IMG/VR virus record: IMGVR_UViG_3300003653_000052
Coordinates: 64,001-126,226 of that record
Length of the DNA: 62,226 nt
DNA from: a virus
Strand: one strand, 5' to 3'
Shown here in pieces: positions 19,201 to 26,542 of this stretch. Below the pieces are notes generated by a model. The model did not search any database. It was not told the DNA's origin and saw only the letters and a program-made list of their open reading frames with translations. A program made the position numbers and the translations under genes. Each line of letters opens with the position of its first letter. Positions within the stretch are counted from its first letter, which is position 1.

Positions 19201-21413
19201 GCAGCTTTAAAATCAACTTTGAAAGTTCCTAATAATGCAGTATTAGCAATACCTAGACCAGCTATTAATGATGTAACAAAAGCAACATTAGTTACTAGTT
19301 TTGATTTTGGATGTTTCTCTGAATATTCAAATTTACCAAAAGGATTACCTTCATACTTTCCATATGATTTTAATTCTTTTATAGAAAGGAAAGGATGTGT
19401 AAAATTTGTATCAGGAGAATGAAAACTAAATAAATTACTATTTGCTCCTAATCCTCCTCCACCTGTTGTATTAGAGAATTGATCTTGTCCTATATAATTA
19501 CCTGGAGGATCTGTTGGGGAGGGATTACCACCAAACATACCACATGATGTTTGTTGTGTTGGTAAAATATTTGTAGATAAAAAAGGATCAATATGTAAAT
19601 CATTATATGGATAATTAGCATAAGCTCCCTTACGGGTTAATCCTATATCTGTTAATGAATAAACACCCATATTATTTATTATACCTTTTGCAATAATAGA
19701 TCTATTTCCTTGACGAGATCCTCTTAATATTTCATACCCTATAATACCTGGAATAAGATTACCCTCATTATCTAATGGTGGTTTTATATTTTTAAATGCT
19801 ATACCTAAAATTCTAATATTATTTCCTCCTACATCAAAATGATGAGCAAGAGGATGAACAGCATTATCTGGCATCTTATGATGTCTAATGGCTTTACCAC
19901 ATAAATCATAATCTAATATATTGGTTCCTATATAAGGAGGAGATAATATATTATAATTTTGAGCAAAACCAAAATTTAGAAAAGAATTGGTTGCTGAATT
20001 CCATATTTGAGGTTTATTATCAGGATATAATTCTGTTGATTCCCAATATCCCATATATCCTTCCATTAATATCGTTCCTACACCATCAGATGCAAGAGTT
20101 CCTGGGGGTAGAAAAGTAAAATTTGAAGCTGTATTAACTGTTTCAAATAGCATGGTATCTCCAGTTAAAGTATCAACACTTCCATAACCAGCAGTATCTT
20201 GAATACCAAGTGGACTATATATTTTAGTTGGTCTTCCTGGAATATGATAATCATTAGATTTATCACCTGTTGAATATACCCATCTTATAAAAAACGGATA
20301 CACTTCATCTCTTAAATATCCTGTATTATTACCTCCTTTACGGTAATAATCTGCTGGATATTCTACTGATTGCCATACAGTAACTATTTGATTAGCAAAA
20401 GGTTGATAATTAAAATCTAATTTATTATACGGTCCTACACGTATTAAATAATCTTGAACAGAAAACATACTATCTGCTCTTTCTATTACAGCATTAAGTA
20501 ATGAAATTTGCTCAATAGGAACAGTAGTCCATGTATTATTTATTATATCTAAAGTAATCTTAGATTGACTAGTAGAATAAATACCTATTCTTCTAGCAAC
20601 GGTTTGTTGATTAATAGTAGATACTAATACTAATTCATATTCATCAAATCTAGGATCAGCAAAATCAACAAATATGTCCAATGATCCAGATACATTCTCA
20701 TGTGAGAATAATGACTGAATATTAGAAGGGGTAAAATAATCAGTTACTCTTAACTGATTTACAGTATAAGCAGCTACAACAAAGTAGGAACCATTTAATA
20801 ATGTTCCTCCATTAACCCCTTTTGCTACTCTAAAACAGGGAGGATTTACTAATGGAGCTAATCTTATCTTATCACAATCTAATTTTAATGGTAAATCTGG
20901 TTGACAATCAATACAAGGTCCTGGTAATATATCCGTACATACATAAGGTACATATAAATTATAAGGAGCTTTATTATTAATTCTTAAAAATCTTGTTGGA
21001 TTTCTAGAGTCATCCCAATAGGCATCAATTGTACAATCACCCGTTGGTTTAGATGTACCTATGATGAGATCTCTTGTATTAAATCCAAGACACTGATCAT
21101 TAACAAGTAATTCATAAGTGCATTGCTCTTGTCTAAAAATACCAATTTCAGAATCTGTATTATTAGTTGATAACATTAACCACATATCTGAATAAAGATG
21201 TATAGCTCCTATTACAGTATACGGCATCTTGGCACAAAATAATGTACCTGGCTCATTACCAAGTTTTCCTAAATCACCTGACTTACTATTATTAATTGCA
21301 TTTCTGGCCTGTGTCCACTCATTAGTAGTTAAATGAAAATCATTTCTGTCTTCTACTAATTTAGCATCAAAAGTTTGAGGAGTACCTCCAGGAGTTTGAT
21401 TCTGCTTTGCCAT
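16275..21413 (-). CDS. tail muzzle protein, crAss-like (1712 aa)
   Basis: A 1712-residue beta-rich protein whose size and place (after the ring-like genes, before the cargo genes) fit the crAss-like muzzle, the distal tail-nozzle component related in role to the nozzle proteins of short-tailed phages. The N-terminus (DFHLTTNEWTQARNAI) and many aromatic, Asn- and Pro-rich strands are typical. A glycine/alanine-rich hydrophobic region around residues 700-830 (SLIAGLGIANTALLG, GAAVGATATAWSLGG, LTGVTVAGVP) could be a plug or a membrane-interacting segment. It lies 15 bp downstream of the 295-aa ring-like gene, and its stop codon overlaps the cargo ATG by 1 nt. The call rests on family resemblance, size and synteny. 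Confidence 0.8.
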   Translation of the reverse strand: MAKQNQTPGGTPQTFDAKLVEDRNDFHLTTNEWTQARNAINNSKSGDLGKLGNEPGTLFCAKMPYTVIGAIHLYSDMWLMLSTNNTDSEIGIFRQEQCTYELLVNDQCLGFNTRDLIIGTSKPTGDCTIDAYWDDSRNPTRFLRINNKAPYNLYVPYVCTDILPGPCIDCQPDLPLKLDCDKIRLAPLVNPPCFRVAKGVNGGTLLNGSYFVVAAYTVNQLRVTDYFTPSNIQSLFSHENVSGSLDIFVDFADPRFDEYELVLVSTINQQTVARRIGIYSTSQSKITLDIINNTWTTVPIEQISLLNAVIERADSMFSVQDYLIRVGPYNKLDFNYQPFANQIVTVWQSVEYPADYYRKGGNNTGYLRDEVYPFFIRWVYSTGDKSNDYHIPGRPTKIYSPLGIQDTAGYGSVDTLTGDTMLFETVNTASNFTFLPPGTLASDGVGTILMEGYMGYWESTELYPDNKPQIWNSATNSFLNFGFAQNYNILSPPYIGTNILDYDLCGKAIRHHKMPDNAVHPLAHHFDVGGNNIRILGIAFKNIKPPLDNEGNLIPGIIGYEILRGSRQGNRSIIAKGIINNMGVYSLTDIGLTRKGAYANYPYNDLHIDPFLSTNILPTQQTSCGMFGGNPSPTDPPGNYIGQDQFSNTTGGGGLGANSNLFSFHSPDTNFTHPFLSIKELKSYGKYEGNPFGKFEYSEKHPKSKLVTNVAFVTSLIAGLGIANTALLGTFKVDFKAAGAGGYAFNTVVGTGYAPGVSGAAVGATATAWSLGGIGASAAAHFLGGDLMAVLTGVTVAGVPSESAKRIADTISTYFNVIGGSGRGGMPETSRTGGVINQIPNLLRLPIVTIPIFLYYLSEGTDATMRLIKAILRYRDFALKYNSHCFYNNFSDPIIGHQRREIDSSAYIGPNIQDFGAGPFVANQYRINNQYRATFVAIDLKLPMIPIVNTDNSREQAKVNSGQFLGAGNTITEPTKSSFNSTSNCTYVGLKQRIRNQYGQLNSILQMPVTTCVQYLPTPTILNPFPPPILPNQQIFLGSSISMFNGDIYIGRYTEKNTFFFFYEWLYDQPDGYEFDYLKHRMLLQPTYWANFESFETQDFVKSVFEPISNLFDSSTWIPPERMAVLDGRVCDDRQFAVKNAWFYLFQSGVRDFFVESEINIDQRDWGDSDSQKHFSSFGGAINDTKTLFDTSIIKSGNHYKYDQSLSISKIYINYVSWGFLQLTHYDPYLADTCYQHRPKRVIYSLPANFESKKDYWRIFLPLNYKDFIDQVTCIKPINKNGAIILFETTSPIEFQGSDTLETGLGTKLTIGDGKLFNQPLQSMVNTDDPYEYASCQNRLSVINTPVGAFWISQNQGKIFTTAGGLKEISGEDMKWWFAQYLPYKLTQDFPDFDLTDNTVSGIGCQSIYDNLNGLIYFCKKDYTLRKDILDIVTYEVPIQTFMVNSLFPIETGDPNYFNDASWTISYDPKTGGFVSYHDWHPDLLLPSKTTFMSISKDAFNPLQNNGIWIHNERCDLYCNYYGRDYPFEVEFMVNTGQNVNSVRSIEYIMEMYNYAPNCYDRYHVLNENFDEATIYNTEQCSGLLRLDLTPRNDLSLLLQYPIINPTNIQILYSKAENKYRFNMFWDITRERGGQDVGIPGVPSFAQQTIWNTPDNGYAKVLNSNNMNYNKVDLQRKKIRHYTTTVLLRKLISGSRKIMVMISQNKLLNSPR

Positions 21414-21428
21414 TATCTATTAAATATC

Positions 21429-22316
21429 TTAGTAACTTTTAAACATATTAAAATACTTTGAATATTGAGCACGTCTATTCATTTCCCATACCTTCTTCAT
21501 CTCCCCAAAATCAGGAGTATTAACCATACCTAATGCTTGATTACGTGCTGCTCTTAATCTTGCTTCTACTAATTGTAATTTATTTTGAGCCGGTTCATCA
21601 TTCATTATTAAGTTCTCTAGTATACGAGCCTTTATAGCATATTCATAATATTCATTTAACATATCATGGTCTGGAAGTAGAAGGTTTCCCTCATCATCCT
21701 CTAATTGACCTTGATAACTAATGTATATAATGGCATCTTTTAAAGTACTATATAAATAACCATCTCTAAGCCATGCTGAATGATGTGAATTAGTATATAA
21801 ATTAGGACATTCACAATCAATCATTTGTGGATTCTGAATCATCTTTATTGGAAAGGTTCTTTTATAAGTTCTAGAAACTCCCGTAGTAACTATCTGTACT
21901 AATTCATAAGTCTCACCTTTACAATTTAATATTAATTCTGGTTTAACACATGCATTGACTACAGGAGGCTCACATAAATCTATTGTCTCAGGTATAGTTT
22001 GGTAGGAAGGCGAGGTCACAGGACGTTCTTCTATCCAAGTTCCTTGTGGAACACTTTGATTTACAGTTACTTCATCACAAACCAAAGCATAATTTAATAC
22101 ATAGAAGTCATCAGGTAATTTAACATTACCCTGGCATACTTCTAATAATACTTCTTTAGTTTTATTTATTTTTAACCCTAAATCATAATTAACTCTCTTA
22201 ACTACTTTAATAAGTTGTTGTGGTTCAATTAGACTCTCTAATGAATAAGCTTGAAAGTCTACTTGAATATCATCAAGTACTTGATCAAACCTACGATACT
22301 TTAAATATGTATTCAT
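21429..22316 (-). CDS. crAss-like neck/tail ring-like protein (295 aa)
   Basis: A 295-residue protein immediately upstream of the muzzle gene. It begins MNTYLKYRRFDQVLDDIQVD, has a middle beta-rich part with several Cys residues (CEPPVVNACVKPEL, DCECPNLY) and ends in a helical region (YYEYAIKARILENLIMNDEPAQNKLQLVEARLRAARNQAL). The pattern of strands around an edge-to-edge helical C-terminus (ISYQG-LEDDEGNLLLPDHDMLNEYYEYAIKA) also occurs in connector-type proteins. It is 13 bp from the 223-aa gene and 15 bp from the muzzle, so it forms one operon with them. The ring assignment is from synteny; which ring it is cannot be told. Confidence 0.6.
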   Translation of the reverse strand: MNTYLKYRRFDQVLDDIQVDFQAYSLESLIEPQQLIKVVKRVNYDLGLKINKTKEVLLEVCQGNVKLPDDFYVLNYALVCDEVTVNQSVPQGTWIEERPVTSPSYQTIPETIDLCEPPVVNACVKPELILNCKGETYELVQIVTTGVSRTYKRTFPIKMIQNPQMIDCECPNLYTNSHHSAWLRDGYLYSTLKDAIIYISYQGQLEDDEGNLLLPDHDMLNEYYEYAIKARILENLIMNDEPAQNKLQLVEARLRAARNQALGMVNTPDFGEMKKVWEMNRRAQYSKYFNMFKSY

Positions 22317-22328
22317 TATATTTTAATA

Positions 22329-23000
22329 TTAAGTTCTCAAAGGTGATACCTTATCATCGGCTAATTCAACAGGTACTTGAATTAACATGCCTAAGTCTTT
22401 TAAAACAGCTTGTTCTATTTCAGCAAATAAATAATCTGGTATATGAGTTGGCTCATCTTGTTTTAATTTACAAGGATCTACATTGCATTTGAAATGAGAT
22501 GTACTATCTTCCCATAATCCTTCTATTTTTACAGACTCCCAAATAATATTAGGAAAGTATAAATGTCCGTCAAGATACCAATAATACTTAAATTTATTAT
22601 ATATAAAAGATGTAGTGTTTGTCATAGATACATATAAAGAAGGATGTGTTCTCCATACTTTCTGAGATCCGTCTATTGAAGAAATGGTTCTAAATAAAGG
22701 ACCAAAAGAACCCTCAAAGATAAGAGGTAATTTATCTTTAGTACGCATGATAGTACATTTAGATTTTATACCAGAACAACATGCTTCAATTTTATCTATT
22801 TCTATAAGATCAACACAAGGAAGAGTTTCAAATAAGCTTTGAAATTTCATGATCTTATTCTCATTATCTAGTCTGCGTATGTATAATTTAGCATACTTTA
22901 AGATAATAGAATAGATGAACCTATCTGTTAGAAAGGCATCTTCTTTAACAGCCTTTATTGTATTTCTTACTCTGGATACGGTATCCCCAATTGTGGTCAT
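22329..23000 (-). CDS. crAss-like neck/tail ring-like protein (223 aa)
   Basis: A 223-residue protein with a helical N-terminus (DTVSRVRNTIKAVKEDAFLTDRFIYSIILKYAKLYIRR), a strand-rich middle (YYWYLDGHLYFPNIIWESVKIEGLW) and an acidic helical C-terminus (DYLFAEIEQAVLKDLGML). Start and stop are tightly packed against its neighbours (2 nt after the 194-aa gene and 13 nt before the 295-aa gene). This architecture, with an N-terminal helical pair followed by a beta domain ending in a helix, is what I expect of a ring or adaptor protein stacked below the portal. No enzyme motif was found. The exact position in the tail is not known from sequence. Confidence 0.6.
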   Translation of the reverse strand: MTTIGDTVSRVRNTIKAVKEDAFLTDRFIYSIILKYAKLYIRRLDNENKIMKFQSLFETLPCVDLIEIDKIEACCSGIKSKCTIMRTKDKLPLIFEGSFGPLFRTISSIDGSQKVWRTHPSLYVSMTNTTSFIYNKFKYYWYLDGHLYFPNIIWESVKIEGLWEDSTSHFKCNVDPCKLKQDEPTHIPDYLFAEIEQAVLKDLGMLIQVPVELADDKVSPLRT

Positions 23001-23001
23001 G

Positions 23002-23586
23002 TTAATCTAAATTAAATTCGTTATAATCATCACTAATTATTGTTGGAAGATCTCTTCCATAATTTTTATTTTGTGCTTTCTTATATAATTTTGAAATCAA
23101 CATTGTGTTTTCTACAACAATATATTTTTTCCATTGTTCAGGATACGTTTTAGCTACTGTTCTTGTAAAGTCCCTTGTACCTTTAAATTCCCAAAGTTCT
23201 CTAAAAGCAAATTTATATTTAGATACACAGTTTGTATAAAATATCTTTGCTAAAAAGTTAGATGAATCATAATTCTTTAATCTGGTTAACATGTTATCCT
23301 TAATTGAAGAACCAAAATCACTATTATATCTTATCCTTGGGCTATCACAGGTTCCTACAAACATGTTACCTAATCTTTGTGGAAGTTCTATACCATCTCT
23401 ATACTCTATAGCACCATTCCAAAGTTGTATATTATATTCTCTAACAATGTCATTAATTTCTTTATCTGTTATCTTATGTTCTGGGTGTTTTAATCTAAAT
23501 GATTTATAAAAAACTCTATTTAATAATCCAACACCTTTAACTCTAAACCTAGGTGCTTTTACATCGGGTTTCTTAAATTCCTTCAT
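23002..23586 (-). CDS. crAss-like conserved tail-region protein (194 aa)
   Basis: A basic 194-residue protein (FRVKGVGLLNRVFYKSFRLKHPEHKITDKEIND near the N-terminus, ELPQRLGNMFVGTCD near 70-85, aromatic and Lys-rich C-terminal half). It opens the operon that continues through the two ring-like proteins and the muzzle, and a terminator lies upstream at 23,650-23,680, so it probably has its own promoter at about 23,590-23,640. I recognise it as a conserved crAss-like protein of the tail module, but I cannot give it a role. No transmembrane segment or catalytic motif is seen. Confidence 0.55.
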   Translation of the reverse strand: MKEFKKPDVKAPRFRVKGVGLLNRVFYKSFRLKHPEHKITDKEINDIVREYNIQLWNGAIEYRDGIELPQRLGNMFVGTCDSPRIRYNSDFGSSIKDNMLTRLKNYDSSNFLAKIFYTNCVSKYKFAFRELWEFKGTRDFTRTVAKTYPEQWKKYIVVENTMLISKLYKKAQNKNYGRDLPTIISDDYNEFNLD

Positions 23587-23649
23587 AAGTGATTATATAG
23601 TATTAATATACGAAAAATAATCCAAAGTTATGCATTAAATATACATAAA

Positions 23650-23680
23650 GCAAAAACCCCAAGAATTTCTTCTTAGGGCT
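23650..23680 (-). terminator. intrinsic terminator of the decoration cassette
   Basis: On the minus strand CCCTAAGAA-GAAA-TTCTTGGGG is followed by TTTTTG. The stem is 9 bp with a GNRA-type GAAA loop. It follows the 181-aa FN3 gene and separates the decoration cassette from the ring/muzzle operon. Confidence 0.8.
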
Positions 23681-23719
23681 CTTACCTGTCAGTCACGTTC
23701 AAACCAACAAATCGTGACT

Positions 23720-24265
23720 TTATGGGTTAGTTTTTACTAATATTGTTACTGAAAAACAACTGTTTGGTGGATTTACAGTATCTACTCTAAAATGATAGTC
23801 TGTATTAGGTAGTAATCCAGAAGCTGTTTGTGAAGGAAATGGTGTTAATGGTATTAAAGGTACTGATGTCCAAGGTCCAAAACCAGCTACTCTATAATTA
23901 AAAGTATAATTAATAGCTGTTGGTTCGGCATCCCATTTAATAGTAATAGCCGTTTGAGTTATAGCTATTGACATTATGTTTAATGGAGCAAAAATAGTAG
24001 CAAAAGGATTAGTATAATCTGTACATCCTGGATTTAATATCATTAATGTTAATTTTTGAGCTATTTCATTAAAATTATCTCCATATTGAATATCAGAATC
24101 AACAATAGTATCTCCTGTATATCTAATACATTCTCCACTAAATACTTCAGCACATGCTTCAGGATCTGGACAAGATGGTGTATTCTGATTACATGGAGGT
24201 TGAGTAGTCAATCCTGTATCAGTACATCCACATTTTTTTGTTTTACATTTTTTTGAAGTAGACAT
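23720..24265 (-). CDS. Cys-rich FN3-domain virion surface protein (181 aa)
   Basis: A 181-residue protein with a Cys-rich, disordered N-terminus (KKCKTKKCGCTDTGLTTQ), a short segment ECIRYTGDTIVDSDIQYGDN that resembles part of the 109-aa protein upstream, and a C-terminal fibronectin-type III-like domain at about 95-181 (ITQTAITIKWDAEPTAINYTF, then LPNTDYHFRVDTVNPPNSC). FN3 domains are common on phage heads and fibres, where they are thought to bind carbohydrate or anchor the particle. It is the last gene before a strong terminator. The role as a surface or decoration protein is inferred. Confidence 0.65.
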   Translation of the reverse strand: MSTSKKCKTKKCGCTDTGLTTQPPCNQNTPSCPDPEACAEVFSGECIRYTGDTIVDSDIQYGDNFNEIAQKLTLMILNPGCTDYTNPFATIFAPLNIMSIAITQTAITIKWDAEPTAINYTFNYRVAGFGPWTSVPLIPLTPFPSQTASGLLPNTDYHFRVDTVNPPNSCFSVTILVKTNP

Positions 24266-24292
24266 TTTTATTTATGTTTTTATAATTTATGA

Positions 24293-25465
24293 TTATGGAG
24301 CAGGAACAACCGGCATAATACTAGTAGTTATACCATAGAACGAACAATTTGTTGATACATTTCCTACATTTACAATTAATCTTACTTTATATGATGTTCC
24401 TTCAGTTAATCCTTCTATTGAACCAGATAATAATCCAGGTCCTGTTTCTTTAGTTGTTACTGAAGTTATTAACCTACTTCCAGTTGCATTCCAAACTTGA
24501 ATAGTATATTCAGCAGGACCTGATATGGTTGTAGTAGTATAAATAATACTTGTAAATAAAGGACTTAATAGTAATTCTGGACAAACTAGAGTATTATAAA
24601 AAGTTTCTTGTAGTGCGGATTGACAAGTTGCATTTGAATTGTTATTATAGAAACACGGTGTACCAATAACGATTAAGTCATTAAGTAAGTTTAATGGACT
24701 AGTTGATAAATTTAAAGGTACTCCATTAACATCATTCATACCTGTTATTACATCTACAAACATATTAACTAATCCTCCTGATGTATCAGTAATAGTAAAC
24801 ATTGTACCTGCTGGGGCACATGATTGAAATCCTGAAGGTATATTACCTGTAAAATATAGTTTTAATATAGTTCCTGTAAGAGTTAATTGTAATCCAATTG
24901 TAATACCATCACATCCCTTGGAAGAATAATTAAGTTTAAGGTTTCCTACAGCAGCTCTTACGTCACACATGGTTAGCCACATATTATTTATTGTATTTGC
25001 TAAAGTTGAAGGATTATTAGACCATCCTACAATACTACCCATAGAACAATCAACTGAACCTAATGCTTTTGATGTATTTAAAGCAACACATTGTTTTGTT
25101 AATGTTTGATATATTAAGTCAGAATCTCCTGTTGCACTACGTAAAATACCAAATTGTTGCTCCAATGCTTGAAGTATAGTAACTATATCGGTTTCAATAG
25201 GTGGTAATACTGCAGTAGGGGTGAACTTAGGCATAACAAATACAGGAACAGGTTTATTTTCTAATACTGTAACTCTATTATTTATAAGAGTTACTGCAGT
25301 TTGAAGAGTATTAACCTGCCCAATAATTAAGCATAATCTATTTCCTATAGCAAGTGCATAATCTGATAACTGCATGGAAGTTACCTGATCACCAAATTGA
25401 TTAGTGAAATAAAAACATGGTGCTACAGGAACTATACAATCTGGACATCCTTTTATTGTTGCCAT
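24293..25465 (-). CDS. virion surface protein with C-terminal FN3-like domain (390 aa)
   Basis: A 390-residue protein. The N-terminus (CPDCIVPVAPCFYFTN) is Cys-rich, followed by a helical coiled region (NRLCLIIGQVNTLQTAVTLINNRVTVLENK, residues 40-70, written here as spaced motifs NRLCLIIGQ, INNRVTVLENK), a middle domain and a C-terminal FN3-like domain near 290-385. That last domain is clearly related to the C-terminus of the 961-aa protein at 26.5 kb: both carry a CPEL start, a YTIxVW strand and ETGPGxLSGxIxGLT. The shared domain suggests a common attachment or binding role. It sits 27 bp before the 181-aa gene and 38 bp after the 109-aa gene. Confidence 0.65.
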   Translation of the reverse strand: MATIKGCPDCIVPVAPCFYFTNQFGDQVTSMQLSDYALAIGNRLCLIIGQVNTLQTAVTLINNRVTVLENKPVPVFVMPKFTPTAVLPPIETDIVTILQALEQQFGILRSATGDSDLIYQTLTKQCVALNTSKALGSVDCSMGSIVGWSNNPSTLANTINNMWLTMCDVRAAVGNLKLNYSSKGCDGITIGLQLTLTGTILKLYFTGNIPSGFQSCAPAGTMFTITDTSGGLVNMFVDVITGMNDVNGVPLNLSTSPLNLLNDLIVIGTPCFYNNNSNATCQSALQETFYNTLVCPELLLSPLFTSIIYTTTTISGPAEYTIQVWNATGSRLITSVTTKETGPGLLSGSIEGLTEGTSYKVRLIVNVGNVSTNCSFYGITTSIMPVVPAP

Positions 25466-25503
25466 AATAATTAATTTTATATATGTTTATTATAAATTAA
25501 ACG

Positions 25504-25833
25504 TTATCCTCCTACTGGAGGGGTATCATTACAATCAGAAAGACATTCTGCATTACACTTTTCTAATGCACAAATACGTTTAATCAATAATTGTATTAAT
25601 GCGTGAAAATCTTCAGGAGAACAAGTGGTAAGACTAAAACAAGATAAGTCATAGTGTGTAACATCTAATGTTTCCATTATAGTACATACTTCTGTAGCTA
25701 ATTTAAATACTACATCACTTACCGTATCTCCTTTACAAAGATTAAGACACGGAATATCATTTCCTTGCCAAATTATACAGTTGGAACTTAATGTTGTACC
25801 ACAACTTTGACTATCTGCGTTTAGAGGTTTCAT
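25504..25833 (-). CDS. small Cys-rich virion-associated protein (109 aa)
   Basis: A 109-residue protein with twelve or more Cys residues. The N-terminal part contains NCIIWQGNDIPCLNLCKGDT followed by VVFKLATEVC, a pattern I have seen at the start of surface proteins of Bacteroidota phages and echoed in the 181-aa neighbour (ECIRYTGD...YGDNFNEIAQKL). It ends with two short helices (FHALIQLLIKRICALEKC). It may be a stand-alone version of the attachment domain used by the other proteins of this cassette. No enzymatic motif. Function unknown. Confidence 0.6.
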   Translation of the reverse strand: MKPLNADSQSCGTTLSSNCIIWQGNDIPCLNLCKGDTVSDVVFKLATEVCTIMETLDVTHYDLSCFSLTTCSPEDFHALIQLLIKRICALEKCNAECLSDCNDTPPVGG

Positions 25834-25881
25834 AATGTTTCTTTACTTATTAATATACAAAAAATATTCTTTATTATCTAA

Positions 25882-26514
25882 TTAAATATCAACACAAATA
25901 CCATTGACACATATTTGTCCTATTGGACAATCACAATTATCTGTACAAAGTATAGGTGGACAAATTGTTTTGCATAACTCAGGATCAAAGATAGCTCTTA
26001 AATCTAATTCTTGTTTTTTAATATCTAAAAGATCTATATCTGAATCACAACATATGTTAATACCATACTTTACTATACTCATTTGTTCAAATACAGCTTC
26101 AGCAAAGTTACAATTAATTTTTTCAGTATATTCAGGAGAACACCCTGGAGTATTGTATCCTGGTTTTACAGTTCTTAACTTAAGAATTTCTACTGGAATT
26201 GGTATTATAGGAGGATCGCATTCATCACAAGTATTAAATACTAATTCTGTAGTAATATTATTTATAGTTATTGTACCAATTGGATCTCCAATTACACTGT
26301 TTATACAATCTTGTGATTGTTCTACTGACCAACAAGTATCACAACCTTCTAGTTTTATAATTTTACCTATGTACGTAGAAAAATTATTAGATACTAATAT
26401 AGTATGTGTAGGATCTGCACAATCAGTTAATAAATAACAATATGGAGAACATAGACAGCATTTAGCAAAGCTATCTGTAATTTCTGAACCGTTCCATAAT
26501 ACTATTGTAGGCAT
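25882..26514 (-). CDS. Cys-rich virion-associated protein (210 aa)
   Basis: A 210-residue protein with a Cys-rich N-terminal domain (CCLCSPYCYLLTDC, then GKIIKLEGCDTCWSVEQSQDC) that matches a segment near residue 830 of the 961-aa protein (CYIITDC, YDGKIIRFC). A central region contains VEILKLRTVKPGYNTPGCSP, and the C-terminus is again Cys-rich (CPPILCTDNCDCPIGQICVNG), resembling a small disulfide or metal-binding knot. It is co-oriented with its neighbours with 28-48 bp gaps. The likely role is part of the outer virion surface. I do not recognise a named family. Confidence 0.6.
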   Translation of the reverse strand: MPTIVLWNGSEITDSFAKCCLCSPYCYLLTDCADPTHTILVSNNFSTYIGKIIKLEGCDTCWSVEQSQDCINSVIGDPIGTITINNITTELVFNTCDECDPPIIPIPVEILKLRTVKPGYNTPGCSPEYTEKINCNFAEAVFEQMSIVKYGINICCDSDIDLLDIKKQELDLRAIFDPELCKTICPPILCTDNCDCPIGQICVNGICVDI

Positions 26515-26542
26515 TTTTATTTATGTTTTATAATAAAACTAA

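Noticed and set aside
25904-26437. 177-codon plus-strand frame opposite the 210-aa gene
   Set aside because: Shadow of a real minus-strand gene with clear Cys motifs; its own translation is featureless and lies against the operon.
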